Part shown: positions 1 through 9,744 of the stretch, piece by piece
Numbering within the stretch: position 1 is the stretch's first letter
How the letters are laid out: every line of letters starts with the position of its first letter
NCBI GenBank assembly: GCA_947579605.1
Contig: OX388305.1
Location: 36,221,542 to 36,285,541 of the forward strand
DNA: 64,000 nt
Source: Athripsodes cinereus
Taxonomy: Eukaryota > Arthropoda > Insecta > Trichoptera > Leptoceridae
Direction: 5' to 3'
The notes under the pieces: generated by a model
Database searches by the model: none
Told to the model about the DNA's origin: nothing
The model's input: the letters and a program-made list of their open reading frames with translations, nothing else
Program-made: the position numbers and the translations under genes

Positions 1-180
1 GTGAGGCGTGGACATGGTTAAGGAAGGATGAGAGTGGTACAAATGCAGTAGAAATAAGATTGTAGATAAAGATGTGTGGTAAAAGTTTGAGAAATCATGT
101 GCGTAACAGAGCTACACTAGAGAAATGTGGAATGAAAGTATGAATATAAGTAAGCTACGATAGTTTGGGCATGAGGAAAG
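1..180 (+). pseudogene. LINE-A 3' fragment, RT C-terminal region, decayed
   Basis: The + strand resembles the C-terminal region of an insect non-LTR retrotransposon polyprotein, where the recurring pattern is roughly 'NAVEMR..RRM.G..L.D.VRN...RE.CGV'. Codons for NAVEIR, a VRN-like stretch and a CGM-like box can be followed, with stops and frame changes between them. It runs off the left edge of the window. A better copy of the same region lies at 13060-13455. It is non-functional and I see no tail. Confidence 0.55.
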
Positions 181-301
181 AATGAATAATAATTCTTCCC
201 CATCTCATATCTGGATGCCCCATGATAAATTGATACAGTGTACAGTGAATGATAATGAAAATAAATACAACTATGATCATCAATATTTTTTGTAACGGGT
301 C

Positions 302-700
302 AGCAAGAGTGAAAGCGGACGGCTGGCGGCCTTTGAAATGTGGTGCTACAGACGCATGCTGAAGATTCATTGGCCGGAACACGTCGAAAACGAAGAAGTG
401 TTAACCAGGGTAGGCGAAAAAAGTAACTTCTTAAGAGAATCAGCCAACAACGAGCTAACTGGATTGACCACAACATCAGGCACCCAGGACTGCTCATCGT
501 TATCGCGGAAGGTAGGTCCGAAGGCACAAATGGCAGAGGCCGACCGAGAGACGCTTATATGGACCAACTGAAGAGGGACATGAACTGTGGCTCATACGGA
601 GAGCTGAAGAGACTGGCTGAGAATAGGGAGGAATGGAGAAGAAAGTCTAAACTCTTGCAGACCAATCCAATGGATTGTAACTCATTATATATATATACTA
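302..700 (+). mobile_element. LINE-B copy, 5'-truncated, 3' end only
   Basis: This stretch is closely similar to the last ~390 bases of the long reverse-transcriptase copy at 6726-7110. It starts abruptly in the codons for 'SKSESGR' and ends with the same stop context followed by a TATATA-rich tail. Small indels break the frame, so it encodes nothing intact. Abrupt 5' truncation is typical of LINE insertion by target-primed reverse transcription. No target duplication was recognised. Confidence 0.85.
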
Positions 701-978
701 TAACCTATAGTGGAAATTGACTATATTTGTGCCATAATTTGCAAAAGTGTTGTTTTGTAGAATTGTAATAACACTAAAATACATACATACATACCTTCAC
801 GGCATTTCCCACAAATGGATTAGCCGGCAGACTTATATCTTCGTGCCAATAAAAAGTAAGACATCCAAAATGGGTGACATACCCCATCGCCGAATTGAAG
901 ATGCTAAATGTCTTGAACGTGATATTTAAAGCGTGTTACTTCTTACAGGACACTCGAAAACCAAACATTGATAATATA

Positions 979-1161
979 ATTCCGGGTTCGATTCCCGGCC
1001 ATGGTAAAATGAACAATGACCTTTTTCAAATTGTCCTGGATCTGGGTGTTACATGTATATGTGTTCAGTGCATTGTATATGTGTATCGTCGCGTTAGTAC
1101 CCATGAAAAAAGATTAATATCTTAATTTGGGACTAGCTCGGTCTGTGTGAATTGTCTATAC
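979..1161 (+). mobile_element. SINE-A copy, head-truncated
   Basis: The copy begins at the pol III B-box-like motif GGTTCGATTCC and continues through the SINE-A body to the shared end GTGTGAATTGTCTATAC. Longer copies of the family are at 18138-18370 and 20287-20534, both on the minus strand. The A-box half of the tRNA-like head is missing here, so it is a dead 5'-truncated copy. Confidence 0.8.
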
Positions 1162-1761
1162 ATGTTATGTTTATGTTTATAATTATAATTTTACGATAAT
1201 ATAACCTCGAGTACCGAGACAAATTTAATATTCATAATAGTAATGTAGTCAAACAATATATCAAAATCTGCACTTTAATAATATGTAAAATACCTTATAA
1301 TAATTTTATGATTGAATAAAAAAAATATGTGTTATCTTACTACACAATAGATCGTATCAAATCAATAATCTATCTTGAGGTGGCTAATAATATATACGTA
1401 CTTTTAATCGGATTTATGTGAGTAGTAGGTAGAAATAATTTTATAGGTGGTCTGATTTCTTATATTTTACGATGTAATAGATATTTATTTTATAATATAC
1501 GATTGTATATCACAAGCGTGAAATAAAACAGTTTATATTAATTTAACGATTTACCTAATAGCCTTTATCAGAGTTGAGTATTGTTAATCCATAATTTAAC
1601 TCGGTTAATCATTAATCCGTTAATGCATCAGTTAATGTCGTTAATTTTTTTTAAATATAGTATTTAACTTATGTTACTGTTAATTCCAGGAGGTAATGAA
1701 AATAAACAATGTCTTCAGCTACAAAGTTAGAAACTAAAATTAAATGGACCCTTCTTCTTTT
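1162..1761. other. AT-rich stretch without recognised elements
   Basis: No supported gene. At about 1575-1645 the hexamer GTTAAT (or its complement) recurs several times, which may be a decayed short tandem array. Confidence 0.5.
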
Positions 1762-1893
1762 CCTTAATCTTATTAATCTTATTAATCCTTATTAATCCCA
1801 CATGGTAGCGGGGTCTGTTGACTTTCTTGTTTTATTTCGCCACTTGGTTCTGTCGAGTGCATTCTCGTGGGAAACATCGCATTTGTCTGTTTT
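1762..1893 (-). mobile_element. LINE-C 3' end with microsatellite tail
   Basis: On the minus strand this matches the 3' end of the LINE-C ORF at 52141-52456, including codons for DRTKW and the terminal TMWD with its stop. It is followed at 1762-1797 by several units of an ATTAATA/AAG-type microsatellite. A simple-repeat 3' tail in place of poly(A) is characteristic of RTE-like LINEs. Only about 95 bases of coding end survive. Confidence 0.75.
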
Positions 1894-1992
1894 TTTAAGC
1901 TATTACCTACGTGCAATTTATACCAATTCTGGAAAATGGCAGTGATTTTTTTTTTCAGAAAAAGTAAAGGACTTCATTTAACGGAAATTTAT

Positions 1993-2043
1993 TGTTGAAA
2001 TAACTTTATTTCTCGGATATTGCAGGAGTCCAAGGACTCCTAT
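1993..2043 (+). repeat. 51-bp dispersed repeat, copy 1
   Basis: Nearly identical, in inverse orientation, to 51382-51431. It contains a short palindrome of two AGGAGTCC arms around AA. The flanks of the two copies do not match, so this is a short conserved core of an unidentified element. Confidence 0.7.
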
Positions 2044-2084
2044 TTATCCGTTTAGGTGACGATTTACTAACATTTTAATTCTCT

Positions 2085-2290
2085 CTAGTTTAATACCACT
2101 ATGCCAGTGTTGGCATCTCCGATCCTACCACAGTCAGTGGGCGGGGGACCCGGCTGACGTAGCAGATCCCATCCCACGAATGTCTTAAAGCGTGAAGCGT
2201 TTGTGGCATTTAGGAACACTTCCCCAAACCAGATGGGTCGAGGAGTGTCAACAGTCATACCCAGAATCATTTCTTCTCTTGCAGAAATTT
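2085..2290 (-). other. Unassigned GC-richer ORF fragment
   Basis: A minus-strand open frame of about 61 codons in a block clearly richer in G+C than its surroundings. The peptide is proline- and glycine-containing ('QPGPPPTDCGR') and not low complexity. It sits between LINE fragments and is most likely part of a decayed retroelement, but I do not recognise the family. Confidence 0.3.
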
Positions 2291-2320
2291 AGAAGAAATT
2301 ATCGTAAAAGCTTAATTTTA

Positions 2321-2475
2321 ATATACTATACTATACTATACTATACTATACTATACTATACTATACCCTCACGCCGTGTCCCAAGTGGGGTAGGCAGAGA
2401 GAACGGAACGCCAAACAGATCTATCTTTACACACTTCCTTCGCTTCCTCCACATTCATACAGTTCCTCATTAATT
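2321..2475 (-). mobile_element. LINE-A 3' end with (TATAC)n tail
   Basis: On the minus strand the sequence reads through the LINE-A C-terminus ('MRNCMNVEEAKEVCKDRS', then 'TWDTA' and stop) and is followed at 2321-2366 by about nine TATAC/TATAG units. The same ending, including GACACGGCGTGAGGGTATAG, occurs on the + strand at 13650-13712. The pentanucleotide tail is therefore a family trait. Confidence 0.8.
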
Positions 2476-2491
2476 TTAATATAATGACCAC

Positions 2492-2552
2492 AACTCGGGC
2501 CCTCGTGACTCAAAGGCAAGAGCATTACCTCCACGCCACACCACCCGCCCGA
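2492..2552 (-). mobile_element. SINE-A head fragment
   Basis: About 60 bases matching, in antisense, the tRNA-like head of SINE-A, including CTCGTGACTCAAAGGC and the block before it. The body is absent. It lies just beyond the LINE-A 3' end. Confidence 0.65.
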
Positions 2553-3135
2553 ATAAATAGATGTAATATGCCTTTGTTTTTTCAAACACCTGACTCTTAC
2601 AGGACACTCTAAAACTTAAGGAAAAGAGTGGAAGACTAATTCTTTACCGGGTGTTATGGGTGTTCTGGGTGTTATTTACTATAATAAACAAGTTAATACG
2701 TAAATCGTTAACGGCCAGGTTCTGGTATGTATACACATTGTGTGTGTGTGTGTTTTGATAGGTACCTATACTAGCCTATTGGACTTGTTGCCGTGTGTCA
2801 GTGTTAATACGCATACTATTAATACATACCAAACACACAGTACGTTATAATAATGTAAAGTTAAATAATAATAATATTATAATACTTGGGAGTGATAAAA
2901 TATGTTAAAATCTTTACTATCGCATTTAACAACTGGTTATGTCTCAATGGAAATTGATAATTGTGATATTTAGTCGTAAATTATACGGTTATTTTAATAT
3001 AATGAAAATTATACTAATCCATGATGGTTTTATAAAATAATATATTATTATACACCAATAATATTATTAGATCGCAAGAAATTATTGCTCAGTTAATAAA
3101 GTAAATAATATTATTAATGAGAAGAAAGACTTTGA
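2553..3135. other. AT-rich stretch with short GT repeat
   Basis: No gene supported. A (TG) microsatellite of about seven units lies near 2740-2754. Confidence 0.5.
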
Positions 3136-3357
3136 TATTGGTAGGAATATAAACACTATGTAAACCTTTTTATAAATACACACTTTATTTATTTCAATTT
3201 TACAGGATACAGGATACATACAGTTGATACAAAAAATACAATGGTCTATTACATATTTAGCAATAAGCAAACCAGTGAAGATCCCCATATTACCCTCATG
3301 CGCTCTACAAAACATACATAACTAAACATAACAGATAAAATCAACAAACAACAATTA

Positions 3358-3365
3358 CAATAGAA
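3358..3365. repeat. Target-site duplication of the hAT MITE (left)
   Basis: CAATAGAA, repeated exactly at 3729-3736. Confidence 0.8.
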
Positions 3366-3728
3366 TAGTGATGTGAGTAGAGAAATTTCTCCGAGAATTT
3401 CTCCTCTGATTGAAGAGAAATTTCTCTGATTTTTTCCCATGGGGATTCCCCTATTATTTATTGGCGATAATGCGGCGGAATTCCCCTACAAAATATATGA
3501 AAAAATATCCGGTATTGACTAACTTTAATTGTAGCAATATTGATGATAAATTGTCTCAACATTTGTACATTGTTATTGATTGATTGAATAAAGTACTGAT
3601 TTATTATTATTTTACTGTTAAATAAAAAAAAAAAAAATTCTCGGTAAATTCTCTACTTCGAGAAATTTACCGAGAAATTTCTCGGTAAATTTCTCCAAAA
3701 ATTATTTCTTGAGAATTCCACAACACTA
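3366..3728. mobile_element. hAT-type MITE with 8-bp target duplication
   Basis: The element starts TAGTGATGTG and ends CACAACACTA, so the ends form a short inverted repeat. It is flanked by the perfect 8-bp direct repeat CAATAGAA at 3358-3365 and 3729-3736. Eight-base duplications and TAG/CAG-type ends are hallmarks of hAT transposons. Inside, AGAAATTTCTC-like words recur in both orientations near both ends, which could be transposase-binding sites. It has no coding capacity. Confidence 0.8.
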
Positions 3729-4421
3729 CAATAGAATAGAGTAAATTATGTTAAGAAAATTAACAGAATAATGCTCACCAAGCAATAATCGCAGGATTAA
3801 ACAATAAGCAAAAAAATAATACAATGAGTTATGAAAAATAAAATTAAAAATATAAAAATATCATATAAAATCTCTCAAAATTTAAAATTCAAAATTTAAC
3901 ATCATTTAAAATTCATTATGAAAATCTGTCATAAGCAAATAGGAATAATATTATCCAACACATGCAAGAAATTAATTACCACCTATAAAACAAAACATGC
4001 AATACCATATAGAACAAATACTAGACATAAAAAGAATTGATTCAAATAATACACGACATTAAGGGCAATCGAAACACAACGAACAAAATAGCAATAAAAA
4101 AAAAATGTGAAAATAGAAACCGGAAATTTACAAACAAAAGACCCTACAGCAGGTCTTGTCTTAGTAAGAGACGAAACAATTTGTACACCCGTTAATTAAT
4201 AATAAAGTGTGTATATTTATAAAAAAAAGTTTAGTGTGTCAATTCCTACCAAGATGGAAAATAGATAAAAGTTGCGCAGATAGTATCTCACATAAAATTT
4301 TATTTCTAATTGCAACAAAAAGACGTACCTAATTAGCATTGAAGTTTTTTATGAAAACACTTGATTAAGTATTTTTTCTCTTGGTAAAAAATGCTTCAAT
4401 TATATGAATATTCCCCTTCAA

Positions 4422-4602
4422 TTTTTTTTTTTTAAAAAGATATATCTGAGTTTTGTTATAAACCCAAATACAACCATATACACCTTTCACAGTAAGCTAA
4501 AAGCTTGTGTCGTGAAAGGGGAGTTTGCCGGCACCTGGGATCGAACCACGGACCCCCTGTTCACGAGGCCGAAACTCTACCTCCAGGCTACCGACGAACT
4601 CA
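4422..4602 (-). mobile_element. SINE-B copy, near full length
   Basis: On the minus strand there is a tRNA-like head (GGTAGCCTGGAGGTAGAG, then the B-box-like GGTTCGATCCC), a body containing AGCTTTTAGCTTA, and an A-rich tail, seen on + as the T run at 4422-4433. TCAATT flanks both sides and may be a short target duplication. Other copies are at 13459-13650, 21605-21777 and 38412-38520. Confidence 0.85.
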
Positions 4603-4691
4603 ATTATTATATCAACATTTTTAGCAAAATTAATGCATGGCATTTTCTTTAATGGGTCTCACAATATGACATAATTCTGTATTTTTTTAAA

Positions 4692-4773
4692 CATCATCAT
4701 CGCCCTCAACGCTTCTCTCGGGAGCACAGGGCAGAAACCAGCCTCCTCCATTCAGAGCGTCTCTGAATGGAGG
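4692..4773 (-). mobile_element. LINE-D 3' fragment ending in a hairpin
   Basis: Antisense to the LINE-D 3' end seen at 24821-24945 and 53335-53445 (codons for RRSEWRRLV and stop). The 5'-truncation point lies in a 29-base hairpin, 4745-4773, with 13-base perfect arms around CGT. In other copies the right arm is replaced by normal LINE sequence, so the second arm arose at the junction. Confidence 0.75.
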
Positions 4774-5586
4774 TTTTTAAACATATCACAAGGAAATTTC
4801 CTGCAAATCAGGTAACCATGAGGATCCCTGCAACCTGTGAGTGTTCAGATATTTCTTTTTATATAATATATAAATACATAAGTAAACAAAATACAATTAA
4901 TAAAGCATATAAGGCAATCTGCATAGCATAGTATTATAAAATTATAACACAATACTATAAAGTATATTTCTATCTTAATGACTCAAATATAATTACAGAA
5001 TTTAGCGTAGCTCGTGCTCTGAGACAGATTTTGATCCATCTTAGTATATTACCGCACTCCCTTGATTCTCCAGCATCATTAATTTAGTCTTTTCAAAAAC
5101 AAACACTAAAATAGCTTAAGCCATCAAACTGTCGTTCTCTTATTAATTTTTTGACAATATGGTGGTTAGAACAACCTAACTATTGACTGGAAGAAACTCA
5201 TAGTATAAATTGATGATATTGTATATACCTATACATTGTCTTTACTTTAGTTCAAACTAATCTTACGGAAGTTACCTAATATATGTATATATTTTGTGAG
5301 AATACTTCCTTCTCCGTGAGAACTAATAGTACATGGTGGTCCCCAGCTCAGTTCTATAATTAATAAAGGTGACTTGAATGAACCTGTTCGGTTCCCTTAA
5401 CAATTAATTCAGGTGGGAATATTTCACCAAACGGAGAGAGGTGATTCAATACACAAAGTGTATTTTTATGAAATAAATTATTGTAATAGAAGCGCATTTT
5501 TTTAATATAAAGCAATCCCATCTAATATTTTATAACGAGATACTTTAAATCGATTTTTTACACTAGATTTTTATATATACTACATT
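4774..5586. other. AT-rich stretch
   Basis: No gene or recognised repeat. A small part near 5000-5035 has weak similarity to the unassigned repeat at 25014-25090. Confidence 0.4.
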
Positions 5587-7104
5587 TTGTATTACGATAT
5601 ATACTACATTTTGATTTTTGTATTATATTTGAAAGACGGCAAAGCACCAGGTATTGACCTGATTCCATCAGAGCTGCTTAAATGCGCAGGAAAAGGCATG
5701 CTTGATACATTGTATAAGCTTGTCTGCAAAATATACAACACAGGAGAGATACCTGAGGACTTTGCCAAATGTCTGATACGAGCGCTTCCTAAGAAAGCAG
5801 GCACGACAAAGTGTGAACAACACAGAACCTTAAGCATGATATCACACGCTTCTAAGATACTCACCAACATTATAATGAAAAGGGCGGAAAATAAAATCAA
5901 CGAAACACTTTCAGAAGATCAATTTGGATTCCGCAAAGAAACAGGCACAAGAGATGCAATCCTGAGTCTCAGACTTACTCTAGAAAAGAGAATAACAATT
6001 AATAAAAACACATATATAGCATTCATCGACCTTGAAAAAGCATTCGATAAAGTAGAATGGGAACAACTTTTTAACACCCTCAACCAGATAGGAATGAGTT
6101 ATAAGGATAGAAGAGCAATCTGGAGCTTATACAAGAACGAAATGGCTGTGATTAAAAGCGGAGAGAGCTGTGCAGAAGCAAGGGTCGAACAAGGCGTAAG
6201 ACAAGGATGCTCAATGTCGCCAGCTCTCTTTAACTGCTATATACAGCGAGCCATTGATGAACTGAGAGAAGAAATGAAGAACTGGACAGGAGTAAAAATA
6301 AATGGGAAAAAGGTCGACATGATAAGATATGATGACGACATAGCACTGCTCGCAGACTCCGAGATGGAGCTGAACGAAGCTTTAGGAAAATTGGAAAGTA
6401 TACTGTTGTCAAAGTACAACATGAAAATAAATAAAGAAAAAACAAAATGTATGGTCGTTGGAAGAGAGGAAGCGACTGCGAACATTGCATTAAATGGAGT
6501 GAGCATCAAACAAGTAAGTGAATTCGTGTACTTGGGCAGCAGAATAAACCAGGATGGACGCTCCAAAGCAGAAATTGTAAGCAGAATAAACCAGGCAAGG
6601 ATTGCCTTCAACAAAAAATCGAAGATATTGGAATCCCCAAATATCGACTTAAGCGTAAGGAAGAACCTTACTAAAGCCTTTGTATGGAGCATTCTGCTTT
6701 ATGGTTGTGAGACATGGACCATCAGCAAGAGTGAAAGCGGACGGTTGGCGGCCTTTGAGATGTGGTGCTACAGACGCATGCTTAAGATCCATTGGTCGGA
6801 GCACGTCGAAAACGAAGAAGTCTTAACCAGGGTAGGCGAAAAAAGGCAACTCCTCAAGAGAATCAGCCAACAACGAGCTAACTGGATTGGCCACAACATC
6901 AGGCACCCAGGACTACTCATCGCCATCGCGGAGGGTAAGACCGAGGGAACAAATGGCAGAGGCCGACCAAGAGACGCATATATGGACCAACTGAAGAGGG
7001 ACATGAACTGTGGCTCATACGTAGAGCTTAAAAGACTGGCTGAGAATAGGGAGGAATGGAGAAGAAAAACCAAACTCGTTGCAGACCAATCCAATGGATT
7101 GTAA
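5587..7104 (+). CDS. Non-LTR retrotransposon reverse transcriptase (LINE-B), 5'-truncated
   Basis: Open frame of 505 codons. LINE homology begins near residue 16 ('KDGKAPGID'), and the first 15 residues come from flanking AT-rich DNA, so the ATG is fortuitous. Reverse-transcriptase blocks appear in order: palm motif A with D148 and D154 in 'DLEKAFD'; motif B 'QGVRQGCSMSP' at 202-212; motif C Y248-D249-D250-D251; thumb 'VYLGS' at 314-318; 'LLYGCETW' at 370-377; the C-terminal 'NWIGH' at 432-436 and 'RGRPRDAYMDQL'. In the family motif C is usually YADD; here the variable position is Asp, while both catalytic Asp are kept. The N-terminal endonuclease domain is absent, so the copy is not autonomous. 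The DNA is open to its natural stop, which suggests fairly recent insertion. Clade (RTE-like or relative) is an inference. Confidence 0.9.
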   Translation: MYYDIYYILIFVLYLKDGKAPGIDLIPSELLKCAGKGMLDTLYKLVCKIYNTGEIPEDFAKCLIRALPKKAGTTKCEQHRTLSMISHASKILTNIIMKRAENKINETLSEDQFGFRKETGTRDAILSLRLTLEKRITINKNTYIAFIDLEKAFDKVEWEQLFNTLNQIGMSYKDRRAIWSLYKNEMAVIKSGESCAEARVEQGVRQGCSMSPALFNCYIQRAIDELREEMKNWTGVKINGKKVDMIRYDDDIALLADSEMELNEALGKLESILLSKYNMKINKEKTKCMVVGREEATANIALNGVSIKQVSEFVYLGSRINQDGRSKAEIVSRINQARIAFNKKSKILESPNIDLSVRKNLTKAFVWSILLYGCETWTISKSESGRLAAFEMWCYRRMLKIHWSEHVENEEVLTRVGEKRQLLKRISQQRANWIGHNIRHPGLLIAIAEGKTEGTNGRGRPRDAYMDQLKRDMNCGSYVELKRLAENREEWRRKTKLVADQSNGL

Positions 7105-7125
7105 CTAAATATATATATATTACGA
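5630..7125 (+). mobile_element. LINE-B longest copy in the window
   Basis: Extent of the LINE-B insertion carrying the RT frame, ending in AACTAAATATATATATATTA. Related 3' ends lie at 302-700, 46190-46500 and 57118-57245, and a divergent relative at 35734-36295. TATTACGA occurs near 5591 and again near 7118 and may be remnants of a target duplication, but this is not firm. Confidence 0.8.
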
Positions 7126-7463
7126 GATAACTGAAGTCCAGTACCTATCCAGTAGACTTCTGGAAAATTGTGGAAAATGAATTCTTCGCTGGGTGCTCCA
7201 CGGATTAAAATGGATGTTTCTATATCGATAGAAATACCTAAAAATCATTGTAAATATCATAAAATGTAATTGTAAAACAACGAATCTTCCATGTTCTTTG
7301 AAAAATACAGGATATTGGAGAGAAGAATGAGTAGATTCTAACCCAAAAAGCACATGCTTATCATGGCATACATACCTAAAACATACATGCGTGCTTAACA
7401 TAAAATACATGCTTAATATAGCATACATACCTAACAAGGATTGTTAATGTCAAATAATGAGAT
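7126..7463. other. AT-rich stretch with short tandem motif
   Basis: Holds a small imperfect array of GCATACATACCTAA / ACATGCTTAA words around 7360-7440. No gene. Confidence 0.5.
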
Positions 7464-7609
7464 TGTAAATTTACCAACGATTTGTTTGCGAAAAGTTAAT
7501 ATTATAGATTCGTACTAATGAATCGTTTGTACCTACTATCTCTGGTCCTAATCTGAAAGTACGTACCAATGATTCGTTGTGAAATTTCGTTAGTATTTTT
7601 TTTAGTGTA
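7464..7609. mobile_element. MITE-M copy 1
   Basis: About 146 bases sharing its body with 9590-9744 and 20203-20624, including GTACTAATGAATCGTTTGTA-like and CGTTAGTATTTTT sequences. The right end TAGTATTTTTTTTAGTGTA matches the family terminus; the left terminus is eroded. Confidence 0.75.
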
Positions 7610-7612
7610 GTC

Positions 7613-7624
7613 AAATAATTACCT
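7613..7624 (+). repeat. Target-site duplication of the poly(A) LINE (left copy)
   Basis: AAATAATTACCT, repeated at 8294-8305 directly after the A tract. The exact edge in the A run is ambiguous by a few bases. Confidence 0.85.
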
Positions 7625-8240
7625 GTTATTAAATAATTAATCTGTTAGCCAAGGACGCCGCTATTCGCGGCAGAACTCCTGATAACTTCGTTTTGCCCGA
7701 GTGTGATGTTTTGAACGAATTGGAGTGCATTAGCTTCAAACATTGGTATTTATCCTGGCAAAATAACCCAAAAGGTTCTCATTACAAAAAAGTTCAACTA
7801 TCTATCCCATCTCGACCTTGGTTTCACAACAAAAAATTGTCCAGACAACACATTGTCTGTATTTCAAGATTGCGTTTCGGCCACATGCGCCTGGATTCAC
7901 ACTTGTTCCGAATCGGTCTTGTTGAATCTCCCGATTGCGAGTGTGGTTGGGACGAGGAAACGCCGGACCATAGCATCCTAGGATGTCCAATTAGGGACGC
8001 TATGGACATATATTTTGAATTCATAAACGTTGAGTACCCTGTAAATATTGTTTACCTTCTTGGACTGAACTCTCGACAAGTTAATGATCTTATATTTGAA
8101 TCCGTCCAAAGGAATATGATTCTGATATGAATGTTTTTCGCTTTTTCTTGTTTCCTCTCTCTCTTCGCCTAAAATACATATATGATGTTTTTTATATGTA
8201 AGATGAAAATATGGCCATAACATCCAACGGGATGAGCCGC

Positions 8241-8296
<56 letters not shown>
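7625..8296 (+). mobile_element. 5'-truncated jockey-like LINE with 53-base poly(A)
   Basis: The insertion is bounded by the 12-bp duplication AAATAATTACCT and ends in a pure A run at 8244-8296. The unbroken A tract, exact duplication and intact frame point to a young insertion. It lies four bases downstream of MITE-M copy 1. Confidence 0.85.
7641..8130 (+). pseudogene. LINE ORF2 C-terminus, RNase H/zinc-region end
   Basis: An open frame of about 163 codons to the stop at 8128-8130, without a natural start. The peptide contains 'RLRFGHMRLDSHLFRIGL', then 'SPDCECGWDEETPDHSILGC', the pattern R-L-R-x-G-H followed by C-x-C...H...C typical of the C-terminal end of jockey/I/R1-type LINE polyproteins. 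The upstream reverse transcriptase and endonuclease are missing by 5' truncation. Since the frame is intact, insertion is probably young. Confidence 0.8.
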
Positions 8297-8298
<2 letters not shown>

Positions 8299-8305
8299 AT
8301 TACCT

Positions 8306-9054
8306 TCTAATTGTGGCACATACCCAACAATTAGATGAATTTAAAAAAATATCTTTTTATACATACTATTTATTTTTTATATATTTTTGTAGACAATATT
8401 GTTTCGTCTCTTAATGAGACATTATCAATACTGAAAATATAAAAAAAAACAACAATTAGCTCTACAATTTATTATTTTATATTATTGTTTTTCATTATGA
8501 TCAACCCCTAAAATATCCTGACAAAGTCGTGAATAAAGAGTTTCACTACAATAATACCGTGTTTGTAAAGAAGTCAGGATTATTACCAATGGCGAAGCAA
8601 CTACTGTACCTACCTGCTGTTAACGAATTAAATACAATACAAAATGTGTGTACCTGTTGCAGTCAATGTATGTAGTCAATAATCGAACCTGGAATATGAA
8701 CCCTGTTATTGAATTTAAACAATGGGTACATCTCCTTGTAACCCATGGGAATATAAAAATTATTTTGTAATCGATGAACTTTTGAATATTTTTTTTAAAC
8801 AATAAAATCATAAAAGTTTTCAAGTAGGTACCTACCAATTTTACGCACATGGCTGTGTTTACAACTAAGGGAAGAAATGAAGAAAATATTTTGTAGGTAC
8901 CTACCTACCATTTTTTTTTTACAAAAAATAGGTTCAAATTAGAGATGATTTTTTTGCTCAATTTTCACTATAGTTTATGATGATATTTTGAGTTAATAAT
9001 ATTATAGTGCTAATTGTGTTAATTTTTTCCGAATATTTTTACAAAGTAACTGAA
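8306..9054. other. AT-rich stretch
   Basis: No supported gene. Contains several GTACCTACC / GGTAGGTA words and homopolymer runs only. Confidence 0.5.
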
Positions 9055-9287
9055 AACAGATTAAGATGGTACAGACATTTAGAGACTGTCTTAGGATAAT
9101 AATGATCAAAAGGACAATGCACATAGAAGTAAGACTCAGAAAACCAGGCAGACCAGTGACTACCTGGATGTCCACAATTACCAGAAGCCTGAGAGTGGCA
9201 GATAGCATGCGTTCGAAGTATGCAGGGGACCGGAAAACTTGGAAGATGCGGTCATTTTTATTAGATACTTCCCTATCATCTAAATAG
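9055..9287 (+). pseudogene. LINE 3' fragment, RT C-terminal end
   Basis: Encodes 'RLRWYRHLE' followed, after a gap, by 'RKPGRPVTTWMSTITRSLRVAD' residues and 'DRKTWK', the C-terminal signature (L-R-W-x-x-H ... G-R-P-x-T-T-W) of insect LINE polyproteins. Stops and frame changes are present near the start. I see no tail and no duplication. Confidence 0.7.
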
Positions 9288-9589
9288 ATGTTGATTTAGG
9301 TAAAGATACACAATGAGTAGGCATTAGGCCTTCACGTATTTCAATATTCCACCTACACAAAAGTCAACATAAATTATAGTCCAAATTATGTGATATAAGT
9401 AGCAATTTTTCACACTTCCGTTAAAGGAAATTTTTCACGGTATGTTATAATGTAATGATATGAAAACACCGTATACCCACATGAATGATTAGATCGATAA
9501 ATATCTATTAATTATTTCGAAATAAAATTTTCCACGTACATACCTATTAATCATGCACAATATTGAAGAATTAAAAACCTATTTTAAAT

Positions 9590-9744
9590 ACACTCGAAAA
9601 ATACTAAATTTACCAACGATTTATTTGCGGAAAGTTAATATTATTGATTCGTACTAATGAATCGTTTGTACTATCTCTGGACCTAATCTGATAGTAAGTA
9701 CCAATGATTCATTGCGAAATTTCGTTAGTATTTTTATCAGTGTA
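9590..9744. mobile_element. MITE-M copy 2
   Basis: Inverted ends: left ACTCGAAAAATACTAA, right TTAGTATTTTTATCAGTG. TA occurs at both outer edges, compatible with a TA target duplication and hence a Tc1/mariner-type MITE. Noncoding, about 155 bases. Confidence 0.75.

Larger units (their letters stand above)
3136..4253. mobile_element. ~1.1-kb element with imperfect ~58-bp inverted ends
   Basis: The segments 3136-3194 and 4196-4253 are imperfect reverse complements. Both start near ATTGGTAGGAAT at the outer edge and end near ACACTTTATT inside. The interior is A-rich on the + strand and noncoding. A hAT-like MITE (3366-3728) is inserted in it. The element class is unknown; no target duplication was resolved. 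Confidence 0.55.

Noticed and set aside
2321..2366. Independent TATAC microsatellite
   Set aside because: The same pentanucleotide follows LINE-A at 13700, so it is the element's 3' tail.
6237..6692. 151-codon minus-strand ORF
   Set aside because: It is the antisense shadow of the reverse-transcriptase frame at 5587-7104.
8211..8414. Lysine-rich ORF and its antisense phenylalanine-rich ORF
   Set aside because: Both are artefacts of the 53-base A run at 8244-8296.
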